A stretch of 52,646 nucleotides of DNA from Gnetum montanum (GCA_015680685.1 MNCI01002656.1:69454-122099); one strand, 5' to 3'; numbered from the stretch's first letter, positions 10,091-22,060 are shown. The notes: generated from the sequence alone by a model not told the origin. Numbers and translations are program-made.

Positions 10091-12890
10091 ATTTCCAACA
10101 ATCTACAAATAGATCAAAGAACTTCTAGGATCTGCTAACTTCCTGAGAAGGTTTCTAGCACAAATCCAATTAGATATAGTGTGAGTAAGCATCACTGTAT
10201 GGATCCTGGGCAATGTTTGGTTTGAAGGGAACTCAAAGGAATTTGATATAGAGAACAATGGAAGAATAAGGTTGTCAACCATAGGTGCATTTAAGGGCTT
10301 AGGCAAACTACATGGTCGAAAGAAAGGTCTTTTCTTTGATTAAGTATACGAACCACTCAATTTATGAACTGGTTGTAGTTTAATGGCCCTTGTAGCATTA
10401 CGTTGTTACGGCTGAGTTGAAAGTTCATCTTACATAGATGGAGCAGGTGGTAGGTACGCAGATGGAGGAGGAAGACATGCAGGAATTGAAGGAGGATAAG
10501 GGTAGGAGGTGTTATCCCTTCTTTTATGTGGAGAATGAGTTTGATAATAATCAGAAGGATGGTAGTAAGATTGGAAAGTAGAAATGTGACTAGAGGAGTC
10601 ACATGAAGACAAGGATTGCTAGATGTAATACCCATAGGGATCAGGTTGTCGATAAGGGTATTATTGCCTTGGTGGTGCCAGTGCCCATGACTATGGTTGC
10701 TACCATAGTAGATATTGCTCATATGGTTGCGGTGGAGCTCTACTTGTATAATATTGTTATTGCTGGTGGAACTGCCTAGGATTACCATGAGGATAAGGAA
10801 ATATTCTAGGTGTTTGCCTCTATGTGAGTCAAGGATTCAAAGCATACACCCTAGAGTCCTGTAAGTGAGACACTATGGGACAACATCCCTTAGGATGTTC
10901 ACACTAGTAGACATCACACCCACCACCATCATCAGATTTGCTATCCGAAACCTCTTCTATTGCAACAATCTCTCCCTTACCTTTTTGATAGGCACAATAA
11001 ACTTCCTTATGTCTCCTGCGCTCATGATCACTACCTCATTCTTTGGACTCTTCAACAATTTTTAGGACAACTTGAAATCTATTATCCATGGAGTCCCATA
11101 ATTGATCAACCTTGGCCATAGTTTTAGATTGAAATTTTTGAAGTGGTAAGGCTTTCCCATTTGCCACCTCATCAAGTGCTGACTCTTCCTCACTATCACA
11201 AAATTGAACCTCCCTCTTGTGAATGGAAGGATCACGATTATACTCTTCTACACTTTCTCATTTTCTCAATTCAGCTTCCTCTTTAGCTACCTACTCAATC
11301 AATATTGGGATCTGATGGGCACTTAATTCTGATAGTCATCCTTGGGCATAGATGCTAAGGTTCTCCTTGTTTTAGATCAAAGCCCACCTATAATGTGGTG
11401 AATTTGATCCAATTGAGAATAACCATGGCTAGGACATCTGTGCATTAAGGAATAGTATTAGCTATTGGTGACATCCAAGGGTTCATGTGTTCCTTGTTTC
11501 CATCCGTAAATCTGCCTTCTCAAGTTGGACACTCTGGAGTATGTTTGATATTTATCATTGAATAATNACCTTCTCAAGTTGGACACTCTGGAGTATGTTT
11601 GATATTTATCATTGAATAATTTAAGCATTATACTCCATCATCTAATAGATTCTAGTTCTAAGGAACGGTACCGATTTTCTACTTCTTTAATGATTGTTTG
11701 TGGAAACAACTTAAGCTTTTGCCATTCATTCTTTATGTTCTGCAAGGCACATGCATCTTGAAAAGCTTGAAGATGGTTCTATGGATTTGAGTTATATCCC
11801 CTTTCGAACCAAGGGATATTGTTTATGTCTAGCCTTTTGATCCAACCATCCTTAACATGTCTTGCTGGAATTCGTACTACCTTTGCAATTTTTAGCATAC
11901 TCCATGTAGCAAGCAAAGGCTCATCAAGGCCTTGATTTTAGTGCCTACAATGCCCTATACTACCCCTTCATTCACGGCATCATGTCTCTCTTGAATGCTT
12001 GTGTCCCTGATCTTGCCTTATGCGATGGTCCCTTTGATCATTTTGATCCCGTCAGGTTACCTCCATCACGATCGCACCCCCTATGGTTGTGATCAAAGCT
12101 AGAAGAAAAAGATGATGATGACAAAGGTGAAGGAGGACTAGTATCATCACAATGCCTACTATCACCTCTTTGGTGATCATGACCATGATCATGATCTTAT
12201 TTCCTGTCTGCATCCCTACCTTAACTTGCCTCTTTGGATCCTTCGTTGTCATTAGATCCATTCTTACCAAAACCATGATTATGAATTGTGGACTACAAGT
12301 TCTAGTTTTGACCTCCTTCACTGAAGTCAAAGAGAGGAATTTCACTAAATGGAAAACCCCTAGAGAAAGGTTCTCCACCATATTTTTGGTACATCAAAAA
12401 TGGGGAATTATTAAATCCTTTTTCCTTCATAGATTCATAACGTTATTCTAACTATCAATCCCTGAGATGTTGTGCCTCAGAGGGATGATAATCCTTGGTG
12501 TCACTATCCTACACCACATACTCAGCATGAATTCATTGAAGACCCCATCATATAAGTATTTTTTGGAGCATTGTAGGAACAAATCGATTGGGTGGCAACA
12601 CAATGTTGCCCTCCATGTCACACCACTGTACCTATTCATCCTAGTGTAGGATGAAGGTGAAATTTGGTACATACTTATCAAGATGAGCATATACCACTTG
12701 GTATTGTTAAGGCATCTGTTGATGTACTCTATCAAACGTGGGTGGAGAATCGCTCCTATGAGAAGAAGACATTTTATGTTAGAAAAATAAAAATGCAGTG
12801 TGCTTCTAAATATTGTTGTAGTAATATTAATATGTGATATGACTCTAAGGTTTGTTCCAATGATTTGAATAAGTTTCACTAAATCCTAGA
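10091..12890 (-). pseudogene. E1 gag, decayed
   Basis: The gag core is visible at about 11880-11500 on the minus strand (LNNIPWFERGYNSNP, HLQAFQDACA, NEWQKLKLFPQTI, WSIMLKLFNDKYQTYSRV). It aligns with N1 gag at about 23740-23510. The downstream 10790-10360 part encodes an Asn/His/Pro-rich tail. Stops and shifts are frequent, and the longer open frames here are mostly in wrong frames. It contains a single-n assembly duplication at 11515-11620. Gag packages element RNA into virus-like particles in the cytoplasm in this family. Confidence 0.7.
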
Positions 12891-12912
12891 TAGTGCATGG
12901 AACAACCAAAAG

Positions 12913-12931
12913 GTCCTCAACAACGACGCCA
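12913..12931 (-). promoter_or_regulatory. E1 primer-binding site (tRNA-Asp type)
   Basis: Read on the minus strand, TGGCGTCGTTGTTGAGGAC lies one base after the 5' LTR end. It resembles the complement of the plant tRNA-Asp 3' end (TGGCGCCGTTGCCGGG), the usual primer of Athila-like elements. Confidence 0.8.
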
Positions 12932-12932
12932 A

Positions 12933-13803
12933 TGATGAATGGCGAGGTACCCCTATTCCCAACCATATGAATCACTAAGGCGTTCACATGCAATCCAATT
13001 GAATTCCATGGACTTATAGTTTATCAGTGTACTAATTCTCTAGGAAGTGAAATGGATGTTGAGAATGTTCATTGTCTTCCCAACTACACTTGTGAAGCTT
13101 AAGGATATAGTTTAAGTGTAATTAAGGCACATGATTTTTATCATTTTATGTTTTTTAAGTTTAATCACCTACAACAAGAATGGAAGATAGAGGAATTTAA
13201 TATCTAATTATTCTACTACTTACCTAGCCTAACACAAGTGCCTATTCCCACTTTCTAGACACATCCTAAACATGTATAACATTGTTGGGCTACCAAATGT
13301 TAAGTGTTTCTGGGTTACCAAGTGTTACACATATGCTTGAGGTGGTCATGCTAGTGTTCATTAACAACTGGAAATTAATTAATTATTTAAAGTGCATTGA
13401 AATGGAGTGCATGAATACTAAATGCATCAAGGAAACATTAATCTATTCCCAGTGCTACAAGGATGATCAATAGGGTTCATTTTTATTCATGTCACATTCC
13501 TGTGCTTAGGTACATCAGTGCTCGAACAAATATTCATACACACTTAGACTCCTATTGCGAACACCCAGAAAATATTCTAACTTTGGAGAAAATAAACTAC
13601 AAGAGCTTCGCTATCTATGACAAAAAACTGACTAAAAAAACTATCTCAAAATCATGAGCCTGAGTGCTATATTTACAAGCAGACATATACCCTGCAATAT
13701 TCGATATTCAACATTGTGTCTTGGGCTTTGATATCGAGTATCCGATATTGAGGCTTCAATATCAAATATTTGATATTGAAGCTAGTCAAAACATGATTCA
13801 TCA
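12933..13803 (-). repeat. E1 5' LTR
   Basis: 871 bp, from TGATGAATGGCGAGG to ACATGATTCATCA on the + strand. It pairs with 3641-4448. The U3 palindrome words here are AT-rich (ATATTCGATATT, ATTTGATATTGA), unlike the GC-rich words of N1. Confidence 0.9.
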
Positions 13804-16021
13804 CTCACCCATGAGTTTAGTTGTGGGAAAGATGCCTTATCCTAACTTAGAAAATGAATAACTTCCTTTTTAACTTTTTTGTTTTCTAATTTTTGTGTTT
13901 TATGATTTTTGTTGTATCTTTTTCTTTTCTTAATACTTTTTTACGTTCTTTAATATGTTTTCCTATTCTTTTATATTTTTCAATTTCTTAATAAATTATC
14001 AATGCTTTGATGTTTTCTAATTCTTTCATAATCTTTCATGCTTTTATTTTTCTAATTCTTGATATCTTTTCTAATTTTTTATATTTTTTTCTTCATTTTA
14101 CTTGTACATATTTCTATCAATTTCCAATAAAACACATTGAATAAGGCAAGATGTAGTTCCAAAAAGGTGAATATTTTTTAATATTATCAATCATAAGGGA
14201 TTGATTATCTATACAATGAGATCATAACATCCATTTACTCATTCCAACAATAAGAGGTTCTTACCATGGCCATAATGATATTCTTCCCATAACAAAACTA
14301 AGAATAAACTTGTGATCATTATGTCTGGACCAAAGAGTGAAGAACCATGTGTGGTGTAACATCAAGGGGATTTGTCGATTTTCTTGGATTACTACTATGG
14401 GTTCTATCTTGTTGCTAAAGATGTACTATATCCTTGTAGATCTAACGAAAAATGGAATTAAGTGTACAATAAGTTTGCCTTACCATGTCATGGAAAGACA
14501 TGTTACCCATGCCTAAAGGTAGTCCTCTAGTAAGGTTGACATAGTTAGAAATAAAATCTGTGTAGAAAATAAATTTCTAAGGGTCCCATTGGAAAGACAT
14601 GTTACCCATGCTTGAAGGTAGGTGGATTCTTAGGAATATTAAAAATAATAGAAAGTGCAATTAATAAACTCCTCTCTTGGACAAGATTCTAAGTGGTAAT
14701 ACTCTTTGCAACCATGGTAGTCTTATGGTTGTGAATCCGGGAAATGAAACAATGCAATGTCACTAAACAGTGGTCTAGACTTGGTTTGGATCTTGGATAG
14801 AAGGGCTAATGATTACTCTAATTACAAATAACACACAAGAACTCATTATGCCTATGATAAGATACCTCATATTCCAATTTTAGCAATCCCTTCTATAGTC
14901 CATTTCACCTCACTATATATTTAATCATAACTTGTGGTTTTGTGTAATATAGCATTATTTCCCCAATATAGCCATACTACTATGTGTATTTTGCTAAACA
15001 AGTATGTCTTACATTCAACTCCTTGAGTGCCTAAGGACACTTTTAGGTGTGGCTATACAAGGAAACTAAGGGCTAGAGCTTTCTTTGGGGAGGATCCATT
15101 TGTATAACTCTCGTATTTCATACTTCGTAAGCAATCCCACATCATCTTGTGCCTTCTAGGATCATCCAATAATCTAATAAATACTTCCCTTCCTTTCAAA
15201 AATATATCCATGTACCTATACACCTAATACACTTTTATAGCTAGTAATTCCTTCTTTATGAACTTTAAACATCTAGTTTTTTATATTTGAGCATCATGGC
15301 TATTCTAAAACCCCATGGAAATGCTTACTTTCTTCCAATCATTCTTTTTGACTCATTTTCTCCATGTGGAATTGATTAGAAATTTAAAATTTTTCAAGGT
15401 GACATCATTGATATGATGTATGAGCCCCTCATACGTCATTGATTCGATGTCATATTAATGATGTCACTCTAATAAAAACAATATATATATCCATGGGGAG
15501 TTATTGCATTTTTTATCTTTATCATTTGCAATAAGGGGAGCTTTTTCCATTTTCTTTATGAGCTATGATTTGCTAAGTTCCAAAGCCCATAACTTTGTCC
15601 CCACAACTTCGATTTTTGAAATTATTCAATCTTGTTCATCTTGGAACACTAAACTCATCAATGAAATTTGAGCCAAATTTTTTGAAAACTTTCTAATGCC
15701 ATAAGATAGTCTAAGGATAAGTAAGATAAAACATTAAAGATATTATCATGAATTAAGAAGATTTAAGCCAAATGATTCAATGAATTCTCCTAATAAACCA
15801 TTCTAACTAATTCTAAGGCATTATAAGCAAAAAGATAATAAGTATGGGAGGTCATGAAAATTAAAGATTCAACTCTTTTAAGATATCAATTTGAAATTTT
15901 TTCTAACTTTGCAATCATGATAAACTAAGAATGGGATCTAACTAAGAGTATGAGAAGGATTATGAACCATTAAGTGCTGATTTAAACCCTTTGGTAATCC
16001 TAAACTCTTGATTGATTGTAG
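13804..16021 (+). mobile_element. Element E0, post-gag/pro region up to ORF2
   Basis: This continues E0 after the E1 insertion. It opens with a polypurine-like TTTAGTTGTGGGAAAGATG (about 13816-13834), then a T-rich tract (about 13860-14110), matching in order the same segments of E1 (6545-6300) and N1 (22060-21900). The stretch near 15060-15100 resembles 430-470 of E-A. At 15400-15495 lies an internal U3-like palindrome array with a TATA-like run, and at 16021 a splice-acceptor-like TTGATTGTAG precedes the ORF2 ATG. No pol sequence is seen. Confidence 0.65.
15400..15495 (+). promoter_or_regulatory. Internal U3-like palindrome array and TATA box of E0
   Basis: Short palindromic words GACATCATTGATATGATG and GATTCGATGTC occur in tandem (15400-15466). 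AATATATATATCC (15480-15492) follows, in E0 sense orientation. The words match those in the U3 of the LTR-like copy at 25949-26827, and the array-then-TATA order is that of an LTR. It lies about 530 bp before the ORF2 ATG. Interpreted as an internal promoter; this is inference. Confidence 0.45.
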
Positions 16022-16615
16022 ATGGCCTCAAAGAGGATACTAGAAGGGGGACCCTCACAACTTGGAAGTAAAAGACTAAGAGGCCATGGGAGAGGTTTTA
16101 CAAAAGAATAGACCCCACTAGTAATGCACACGGAGCAGGAAGCCTAATATTTTAGTATTCACCAACAAACACCTACTATTGAACACTCTACCCAAGTAGA
16201 GGCAGAAGCACCATAAGCACCCAAACAAGGATAACACCTCACGCTATCACCAAAATGCCTCCAAGCCATCTAGGAGAAGTCAATCATGTCCACAATCATT
16301 GTGGAATTGAATTTTGGCCCTTTCATGGAGTTTGATCTAGAGACCGTAAGGACATAACTCTAATCATCTCCCATGTGGCCTACATTATCAACTAGTGGTG
16401 AATGGTACTTAGGGGAAACTCTTCAATTTTTTCAAAATAAACAAGTTGATGTCATTGTGAAGATAGAAAGAATTTCAGTGTCATATTCTGTAAAGGCAAT
16501 AGCCAAAGCCCACAATCTGCCAAATGAAGGGGCTAACATGACATAGATATCCATAAGGTCTAATATAGATGCAAAATGATTATGGCTACACAAAGCCTAT
16601 GGCAAGGAAGGTAAG
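16022..16615 (+). pseudogene. E0 ORF2, first part (split by N1)
   Basis: The ATG at 16022 directly follows TTGTAG. The start encodes a basic N-terminus (MASKRILEGGPSQLG, then a stop after about 30 codons), comparable to the basic N-terminus of N1 ORF2. The rest is a decayed frame aligning with N1 ORF2. It stops at the GTAAG target site and resumes at 24971. In N1 the corresponding protein resembles the extra ORF of Athila-type elements (putative plant transposon protein). Function unknown. Confidence 0.6.
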
Positions 16616-17431
16616 TGATGAGTGGCGAGGTACCCCTACACTCAACCATATGAATACGAGCGTTTTCACGTGTGATCCGGTCAAACTTCGTAGATGGACT
16701 AGTTGTGGCACCTAGACAGTTAGCCTTAGGTCGCAGTTTGCTATCTTTCCACCTGGACTAGTATTATATTTGTCACGTATGATTTAGTCCAGAGTGAGGT
16801 GTATGATGTGGTTCCTAATCTAATGCTACTCCTAAGGGCAATGGAAAGTAATGGTTACTAAGCTAAGGGAGAAAGAGTAAGAGAATCTAATCTAGCCTAA
16901 GTGTGATGAGCATCCGTTCCTTGATTATCTGTACACATCTTGGACTTCGTGCATGACTACCACTGGGATTACCAAGCGCAGATCCTAGGTACACTACTAG
17001 GTTACCAAGTAGTCACACTTAAATGCTTGTAATCAAGTCGTACTCATTCCACGTTCTAACATGAGTTTAAGGGTGAGAGAGATTAATTAGGAAAGTAGTA
17101 AATAATAATTAATTAAATAAATAACAAAGTGAATGCTGCAATGATGAAGTAATCTCAATCTTTATTGTCGGTCATGTGCATGTCCACGTACATCACACTC
17201 AAATAAAGGATGCCGTACAATTACATTCATAACACTGCAGGTAGACACTAGAAAATATTCTAAGTTTGGAGGGAGAAAACTACCAAAGTCTAGCTACAAT
17301 CTAAATCTAAGTTGTAAAATAAGGGAGAGCTACCTCTTATTTATAGATTTTGTAGTGCACTGTGATATCGCGTACGTGATATCGCAAGGGAAGACGCAAT
17401 ATCGCGGCCCATGCGATATCATGTCCCATCA
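16616..17431 (-). repeat. N1 3' LTR
   Basis: 816 bp, TGATGAGTGGCGAGG to ATGTCCCATCA on the + strand. A TATA box reads CTATAAATAAGAGG on the minus strand near 17331-17346. U3 is an array of GCGATATCGC palindromes with CpG-to-TpG variants (about 17360-17425). Confidence 0.93.
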
Positions 17432-17446
17432 TACCCCCACGACTAA
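17432..17446 (-). promoter_or_regulatory. N1 polypurine tract
   Basis: On the minus strand, TTTAGTCGTGGGGGTA abuts the 3' LTR. Confidence 0.85.
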
Positions 17447-17596
17447 ATAAAAACTCATCCTCAAGTTACAATGATTACATAGTGGATAGGTATGGGATTA
17501 TTAGATGGAAACGGGGGATGATGTCGCAGTGTGAGGAGAAAAACAAAATAAAGATACAACACACAGAATATGCTACAACTACAAAAATTTTGGAAC

Positions 17597-20027
17597 TCAT
17601 GTAGTTCCTAGTGGCAGTGGCTCCTCCATTGGTACCTTCCCTTTGTCTTGTGCTCCAGGTTTTGAGGCTTGATGGTGTTGAAGTATGGCCTGGAGCTTCT
17701 CCTCTTCGATTTGAGGATCTTGTATCATCCATGCTAATGTTCTAATGTTTGGCACCTCCCACAAACAAGGTAGTTACGAAAACATCTGCTTGGCCTTGAC
17801 ATACCAAGCCACGAACACCCATCGTTCCTCCTCATAGGCTTTGGCTTTATTCTTGTATACATGAAAGTCTACTAGCCATCGATCCAAGTTGGTTGTGACA
17901 TCTTTCTGTCCCTGGTAGCTGGCTTTTACCACCTCAAGTTCAGAATTTGCAACATCCAGTTTCTCCACCAACTTCTTGTGCTCTGCAAATTCTGCTTCGT
18001 ATTTGATGTGGGTGGTTGCTACATGTTGCTCGAGCTCTGACCTCAGGCACCCTACTATCAACATGGCAAGATTGGCATATCTTAGATTTTCCAACTCTAT
18101 GTACTCTGTCAAGTCTTGAATTTGCAAGTCCCGATTTTTAACTTCTGCTTGGTGGGTGAGAGCATATGTGTCCAATATGGCCCACCAATCAGTGTGTTGA
18201 GCACTACTAGTGTTGATGTGGGCCTTGGCCATATGGATCTTCTTTTCAAGCATCTGTTTATACATCCCCACCTAATCGCTGAAGTGCTCCTTTAGCTTTT
18301 CATGTTGTTTAGCCTCATTCTGCCACGTGCTTATCTCAATCGCCGACTTTTAACAAATGATGTGTACCTCCTCCATCGAGAGGGTTCGATTTTCTCTGGC
18401 TAAACATCTTATGTATTGGTTGACATGGATGAATTTTTCTTGTAGTTGATGAAAGTGTTCATCGAGAACATTCTTTTGCTTTTCTATAGTGGTCAACCAA
18501 AGGATGTTTGCAACTAGCTGCTTGTTTTCTTCCTATACGGCATTGAGTATCTTAAGATGCGCATGGGTTTGCGCTTGTGCTACGAAGGCATCCCAAACAG
18601 TCTTCTCCTTTTCATCCACCACCCATTTATTCTTTGGGATTCTCTGGGATTCTCTACAGAAGTGGTCAAAGGATTCTCTGCAACTCCTGCGACATTCTGG
18701 TATTGCATGACCACCACAGTGGCCCCTTCACCAGTCTCTAACTGCACTTGGAAAGATGCCACGTTTCCTGAGATCTGTTGTGCCCATCTACTTTCCCCTC
18801 CTCCTGCGTGAATGAAGACTTCACCCCTTGTGTGATCCAACAAAATAGTAGGCTTCCTGGCATCATCGATGACACAAAAGAGGTTTGTGTCATCATGACT
18901 TCCCCAACTGACCGTCTCAGTGATGACCCTAAGATGGCCCATCGACGGTTTGTAGTCTTGCGGCGGTGGTAGCTAATCCTAGCCTATGATAGGCCCTGCT
19001 TCTTGTTGTTGGCTGGGACCCGTGGCTAGAGGTTGACTGGGTCCTGCAAGTTGAGTTGCAGTTGGCTCAACCATATGTTCTTCTTCTTGTTCGAGTCCTA
19101 GCTCTTCGCCAGTGCTTTTTCTGGGAGCTGGCGCTTTAAGCAATTCAGCATATGAAGTAGTCTGGGCCTTTCGGAGAATGTCATTGGTGTATCCCCAAAT
19201 GCCAGCATGTTAGCAAAGCTTTCTGATAAGATAGGGGAAAGGCAGTGCCATCTTCCCTATCTTTCATTCTTCGAACCACCTTAGGATCTCCGTCAAATAT
19301 AGATGGGGTAGGTTAGCGTTAACCTTTTCCATCAACATTGCACATCCTCTAGCTGCATACATCAATATTCTTTTTAGGCCCTTTGTGGGGAAGAGATGAT
19401 ATGTTCCAATTTTGAAGTAAACCCTCTCTTCCATCATCAATTCACCAAATGCTTTATCTCGGCCATAAGCCTTTTTCAACCAATCCTTTCGCACATCAGG
19501 GTTTGAACAGGTGGATTACCGAGCAACCTGGGGCCTTGTATTTGGAAGGTTTAACACTTCTGAAATGGCTTGTGTAGAGAATTTAACTGTCACACTACAA
19601 ATATTAATAGCAGTGCCTTGCTCCCTATTGTGTCAAAATTGGTATGTCTCTCCTAGGTACCAGGCACCGCTTTCAGAGAGGATAGGCCATAAGGGAGACC
19701 CATTGAGGTGATCCCTAACGGCCTCAGGAGTGAACTCTACGAATGATTCAAAGTTCAACTCCACAATCACCGCAGCGAATGTGGACTTCTCATGGATAGC
19801 TTGAACACAATCTTGGGGCAACGTGAGTTGTTGTCCTGGTTCAAGTGCTACAATAGCTCCTCCTTCTGCCTACCCGAATCATCTGGTAGGAGGTTTGTCT
19901 TGATGAATGTTGAATGATTACTTCTCCTATTCTACATGTTGTCCAAAAGGACCTTGTTTCCACCTCTCCGAGATCGTTTCTTTCCACCTTGAGCAGGACC
20001 CTCCTGTTGTCCACATTTCGGGGCCAT
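17597..20027 (-). pseudogene. N1 ORF2, long extra ORF (about 810 codons, a few stops)
   Basis: On the minus strand ORF2 starts at 20027 directly after ATTGCAG and ends with TGA at 17597-17599. It opens with a basic Lys/Arg/Gly-rich stretch. The next part has NFESFVEFTPEAVRDHLNGS, WYLGETYQFW, then WLKKAYGRDKAFGELMMEE, ANLPHLYLTEILRWF and FPYLIRKLC. That pattern resembles the putative plant transposon protein domain of Athila-type ORFs. A Gln/Pro/Thr-rich linker follows, then a segment with SFQVQLETGEGATVVVMQYQ, and a charged coiled coil (18271-17774; KIHMAKAHINTSS onward). A few stops (for example 31 codons after the ATG) and small shifts break it. The E0 copy is homologous. Role unknown; it is not env-like and no transmembrane segment is evident in the main body. 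Confidence 0.65.
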
Positions 20028-22060
20028 CTGCAATCACACGGGCCAAGCGTTAGTAAGGTTGTTTTTGAAGTTAAGCTATACTTTACTGGTTGCCTTAATT
20101 AATGATATTATGTTATCACATGTGATAGTGCCTAAAAGTTTGTAATAATGAGTCCTGTGACTTAGGTGGTTTTTCAATTTTAATTTCCCGATATACCTAG
20201 GAATTAAATGATTTTTAGGCACAATTATTCTAAGNTCGATATACCTAGGAATTAAATGATTTTTAGGCACAATTATTCTAAGTGTTACAGTTAATTACCC
20301 TAGCTGATGTCCTTTGGGTGATGATAAATTTCAAAAAAGTTAGGCACTTTTCGGCAGGTGTCCCTCCCCCACGACTAAGTTGAACACTCTGGGTTCAATT
20401 AGGTTCAAACAGAATTAAAATCAGAGGATTACCGAGCAAGATATGGTGAGAAAAGCAAGGGTCACTCAATTGCAAGTCGCAGAGAGAAAATTTGAAAACT
20501 CCCCTCATGTGAATGACAAAATGATGCTAACTGTGGTGGGGGGTGACCTATTTATAGGCAGCAGGGACGTGATATCGCGTACGATACATCGCGTACGTGA
20601 TATCACATGGGACGCGATATTGTGTATGCGATATCTTGTCCCTAGTGATGTGAGGCACAACAAAAAGACTGAATTTTGAAGGGGTTTTCTTGAAATAAAC
20701 ATTGTAAATTGAGGACATTGGCTATTATCAAGGGTTCTAGGACAATTGCATTACGTCCAGAGGCATAATTAATGATGATGGTGTGGATTTTACCAATAAA
20801 ACCTTGGGTGGTAAGAAAAAGGATATGTAATGGTACATTGGAACGTTAAAATTTAGAGAGATAATAGTAGGGAAAGAAAATCAATTGAAAAATTATGCTA
20901 AGGGTAAGAAATGGTGTGTGAGAGCTATGTCGTAAGTGAAGATTACAAAATATTACACAAGTGGGTCCTCCCCAAAGCAGGTTCTAACCTATAATGCCCT
21001 TGTGTAACCACACTTAAAGTGTCCATGGGCACTAGAAGGGTTAAATGTAATCCACACTAACTCCACAAAACACACACATGTAATTATCACTGGAATGAGA
21101 TGAGAATTCTATGCTACATGAGACATCAGCTATAATTACACTAATAATGAGATGAGACGAAGTATAGAAGGGATCGTAGAGATTGGGACATGAGGTAACT
21201 AACCCAGGGCATAGTGAATCCTACGTGTAAAGCATGATTAAGGTGTCATTAACCTGTCATTCCAAGATCAGGACCAAGTCCATTCCTCTAATCAGTGACA
21301 TCACATTGTTTCATCCCATGATGAGTAACTATGAGAGTACCATAACAACAAGGCATATGATCACTTGGCGTTTTATTCAAGGAAGGAGTGATTTTTGTTT
21401 TGTGGAACTTCCTTCTTTTTTCTTCTTCTTTTTTTCTTTTTGAATACCGAATCCAGAGAAGTCACCAACCTTTAGGCATGGGTGCATGTCTTTCCAGTGG
21501 AACCCCCTAGAACAATATTGGATTTTTGGAGTGCCCTTTTGATTACTCTTACTCCCATTTTTGTTAGATTTACAAGGATCTTAGTACAACCATATTACAT
21601 AATAACTCCCATAGATGTCACCAAAGAGAATCCACAAGTCCCCTTGATGTCACACCCTAATCATTTCCTCTTAGTCCATCTTTCTTCATTCTGGGTACAA
21701 TGAACACAAAATTAATTTTAAGTTTTGAAAATGTCAAGAATATCACTGTACCCTCGAACAGAACCTCTTTATTTGTAGAATGGATGAGTGGGTGTAATGG
21801 ACTCACTGTTCCAAATAATTGACCACTCGAGACTCGATAACATAAAACACACCTCAGCCAATGATCCACATGAGTGATTTATTCATAGACGAGATTACTT
21901 ACAAAAATGTAAAAAGACAAAAACACAAAAAGGATAAAAAGATAAAAGAAAAAATTGAAAAATGAAAAACTGGAAAACAAAAAGTTGTAAAATTAAAGAA
22001 AATGAAAAGTGATTATTAATCCTGCTTATTAGAATGAGGGATATCCCTCATAGCTAAACG
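20028..22060 (-). other. N1 spacer between gag and ORF2 with internal U3-like promoter
   Basis: This 2-kb stretch has no credible ORF. In element sense it runs: internal polypurine-like motif (about 22060-22040), a T-rich tract (22020-21890), the block near 20990-20960 resembling the 3' region of E-A, an array of GATATCGC-type palindromes with a TATA box (20640-20548), a second polypurine-like motif (about 20380-20355) and the splice-acceptor-like tract at 20028. A single-n duplication artefact lies at 20189-20282. Confidence 0.7.
20548..20645 (-). promoter_or_regulatory. Internal U3-like palindrome array and TATA box of N1
   Basis: On the + strand, 20566-20640 contains repeated GATATCGCGTACG-type words, next to CCTATTTATAGG (minus strand CCTATAAATAGG) at 20548-20559. 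It closes with TTGTCCCTAGTGA, resembling the outer LTR terminus TGTCCCATCA. Only the terminus-to-TATA part of an LTR is represented; the R/U5 part is not. It lies about 520 bp upstream of ORF2 in element sense, parallel to E0 15400-15495. Confidence 0.55.

Larger units (their letters stand above)
3641..13803 (-). mobile_element. Full-length family A Ty3/gypsy (Athila-like) retrotransposon E1, decayed
   Basis: This is a complete minus-strand element of 10.2 kb. It has a 5' LTR at 12933-13803, a tRNA-Asp-type primer-binding site, gag, protease, RT, RNase H and integrase in gypsy order, a long 3' region, a polypurine tract and a 3' LTR at 3641-4448. The flanks are CTCAT (3636-3640) and CTCAC (13804-13808), a 5-bp target duplication with one mismatch. 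The host sequence is element E0. Lineage is inferred from the primer-binding site and from RNase H and integrase motifs typical of Athila/Tat plant elements. Every ORF has stops and frameshifts, and integrase active-site residues are lost, so it cannot be active. It is the only element in the window with recognisable RT, RNase H and integrase. Confidence 0.9.

Noticed and set aside
10357-10788. Minus open frame of 143 residues rich in Leu/His
   Set aside because: Overlaps the Asn/Pro-rich gag tail of E1; composition reflects another frame of that tail, and no independent gene is supported.
12152-12451. + strand open frame of 99 residues
   Set aside because: Antisense to E1 gag with a low-complexity hydrophobic composition; a shadow.
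12448-12879. Minus open frame of 143 residues in E1
   Set aside because: Lies in the gag region but in a frame without gag similarity; a chance frame in a decayed gag.
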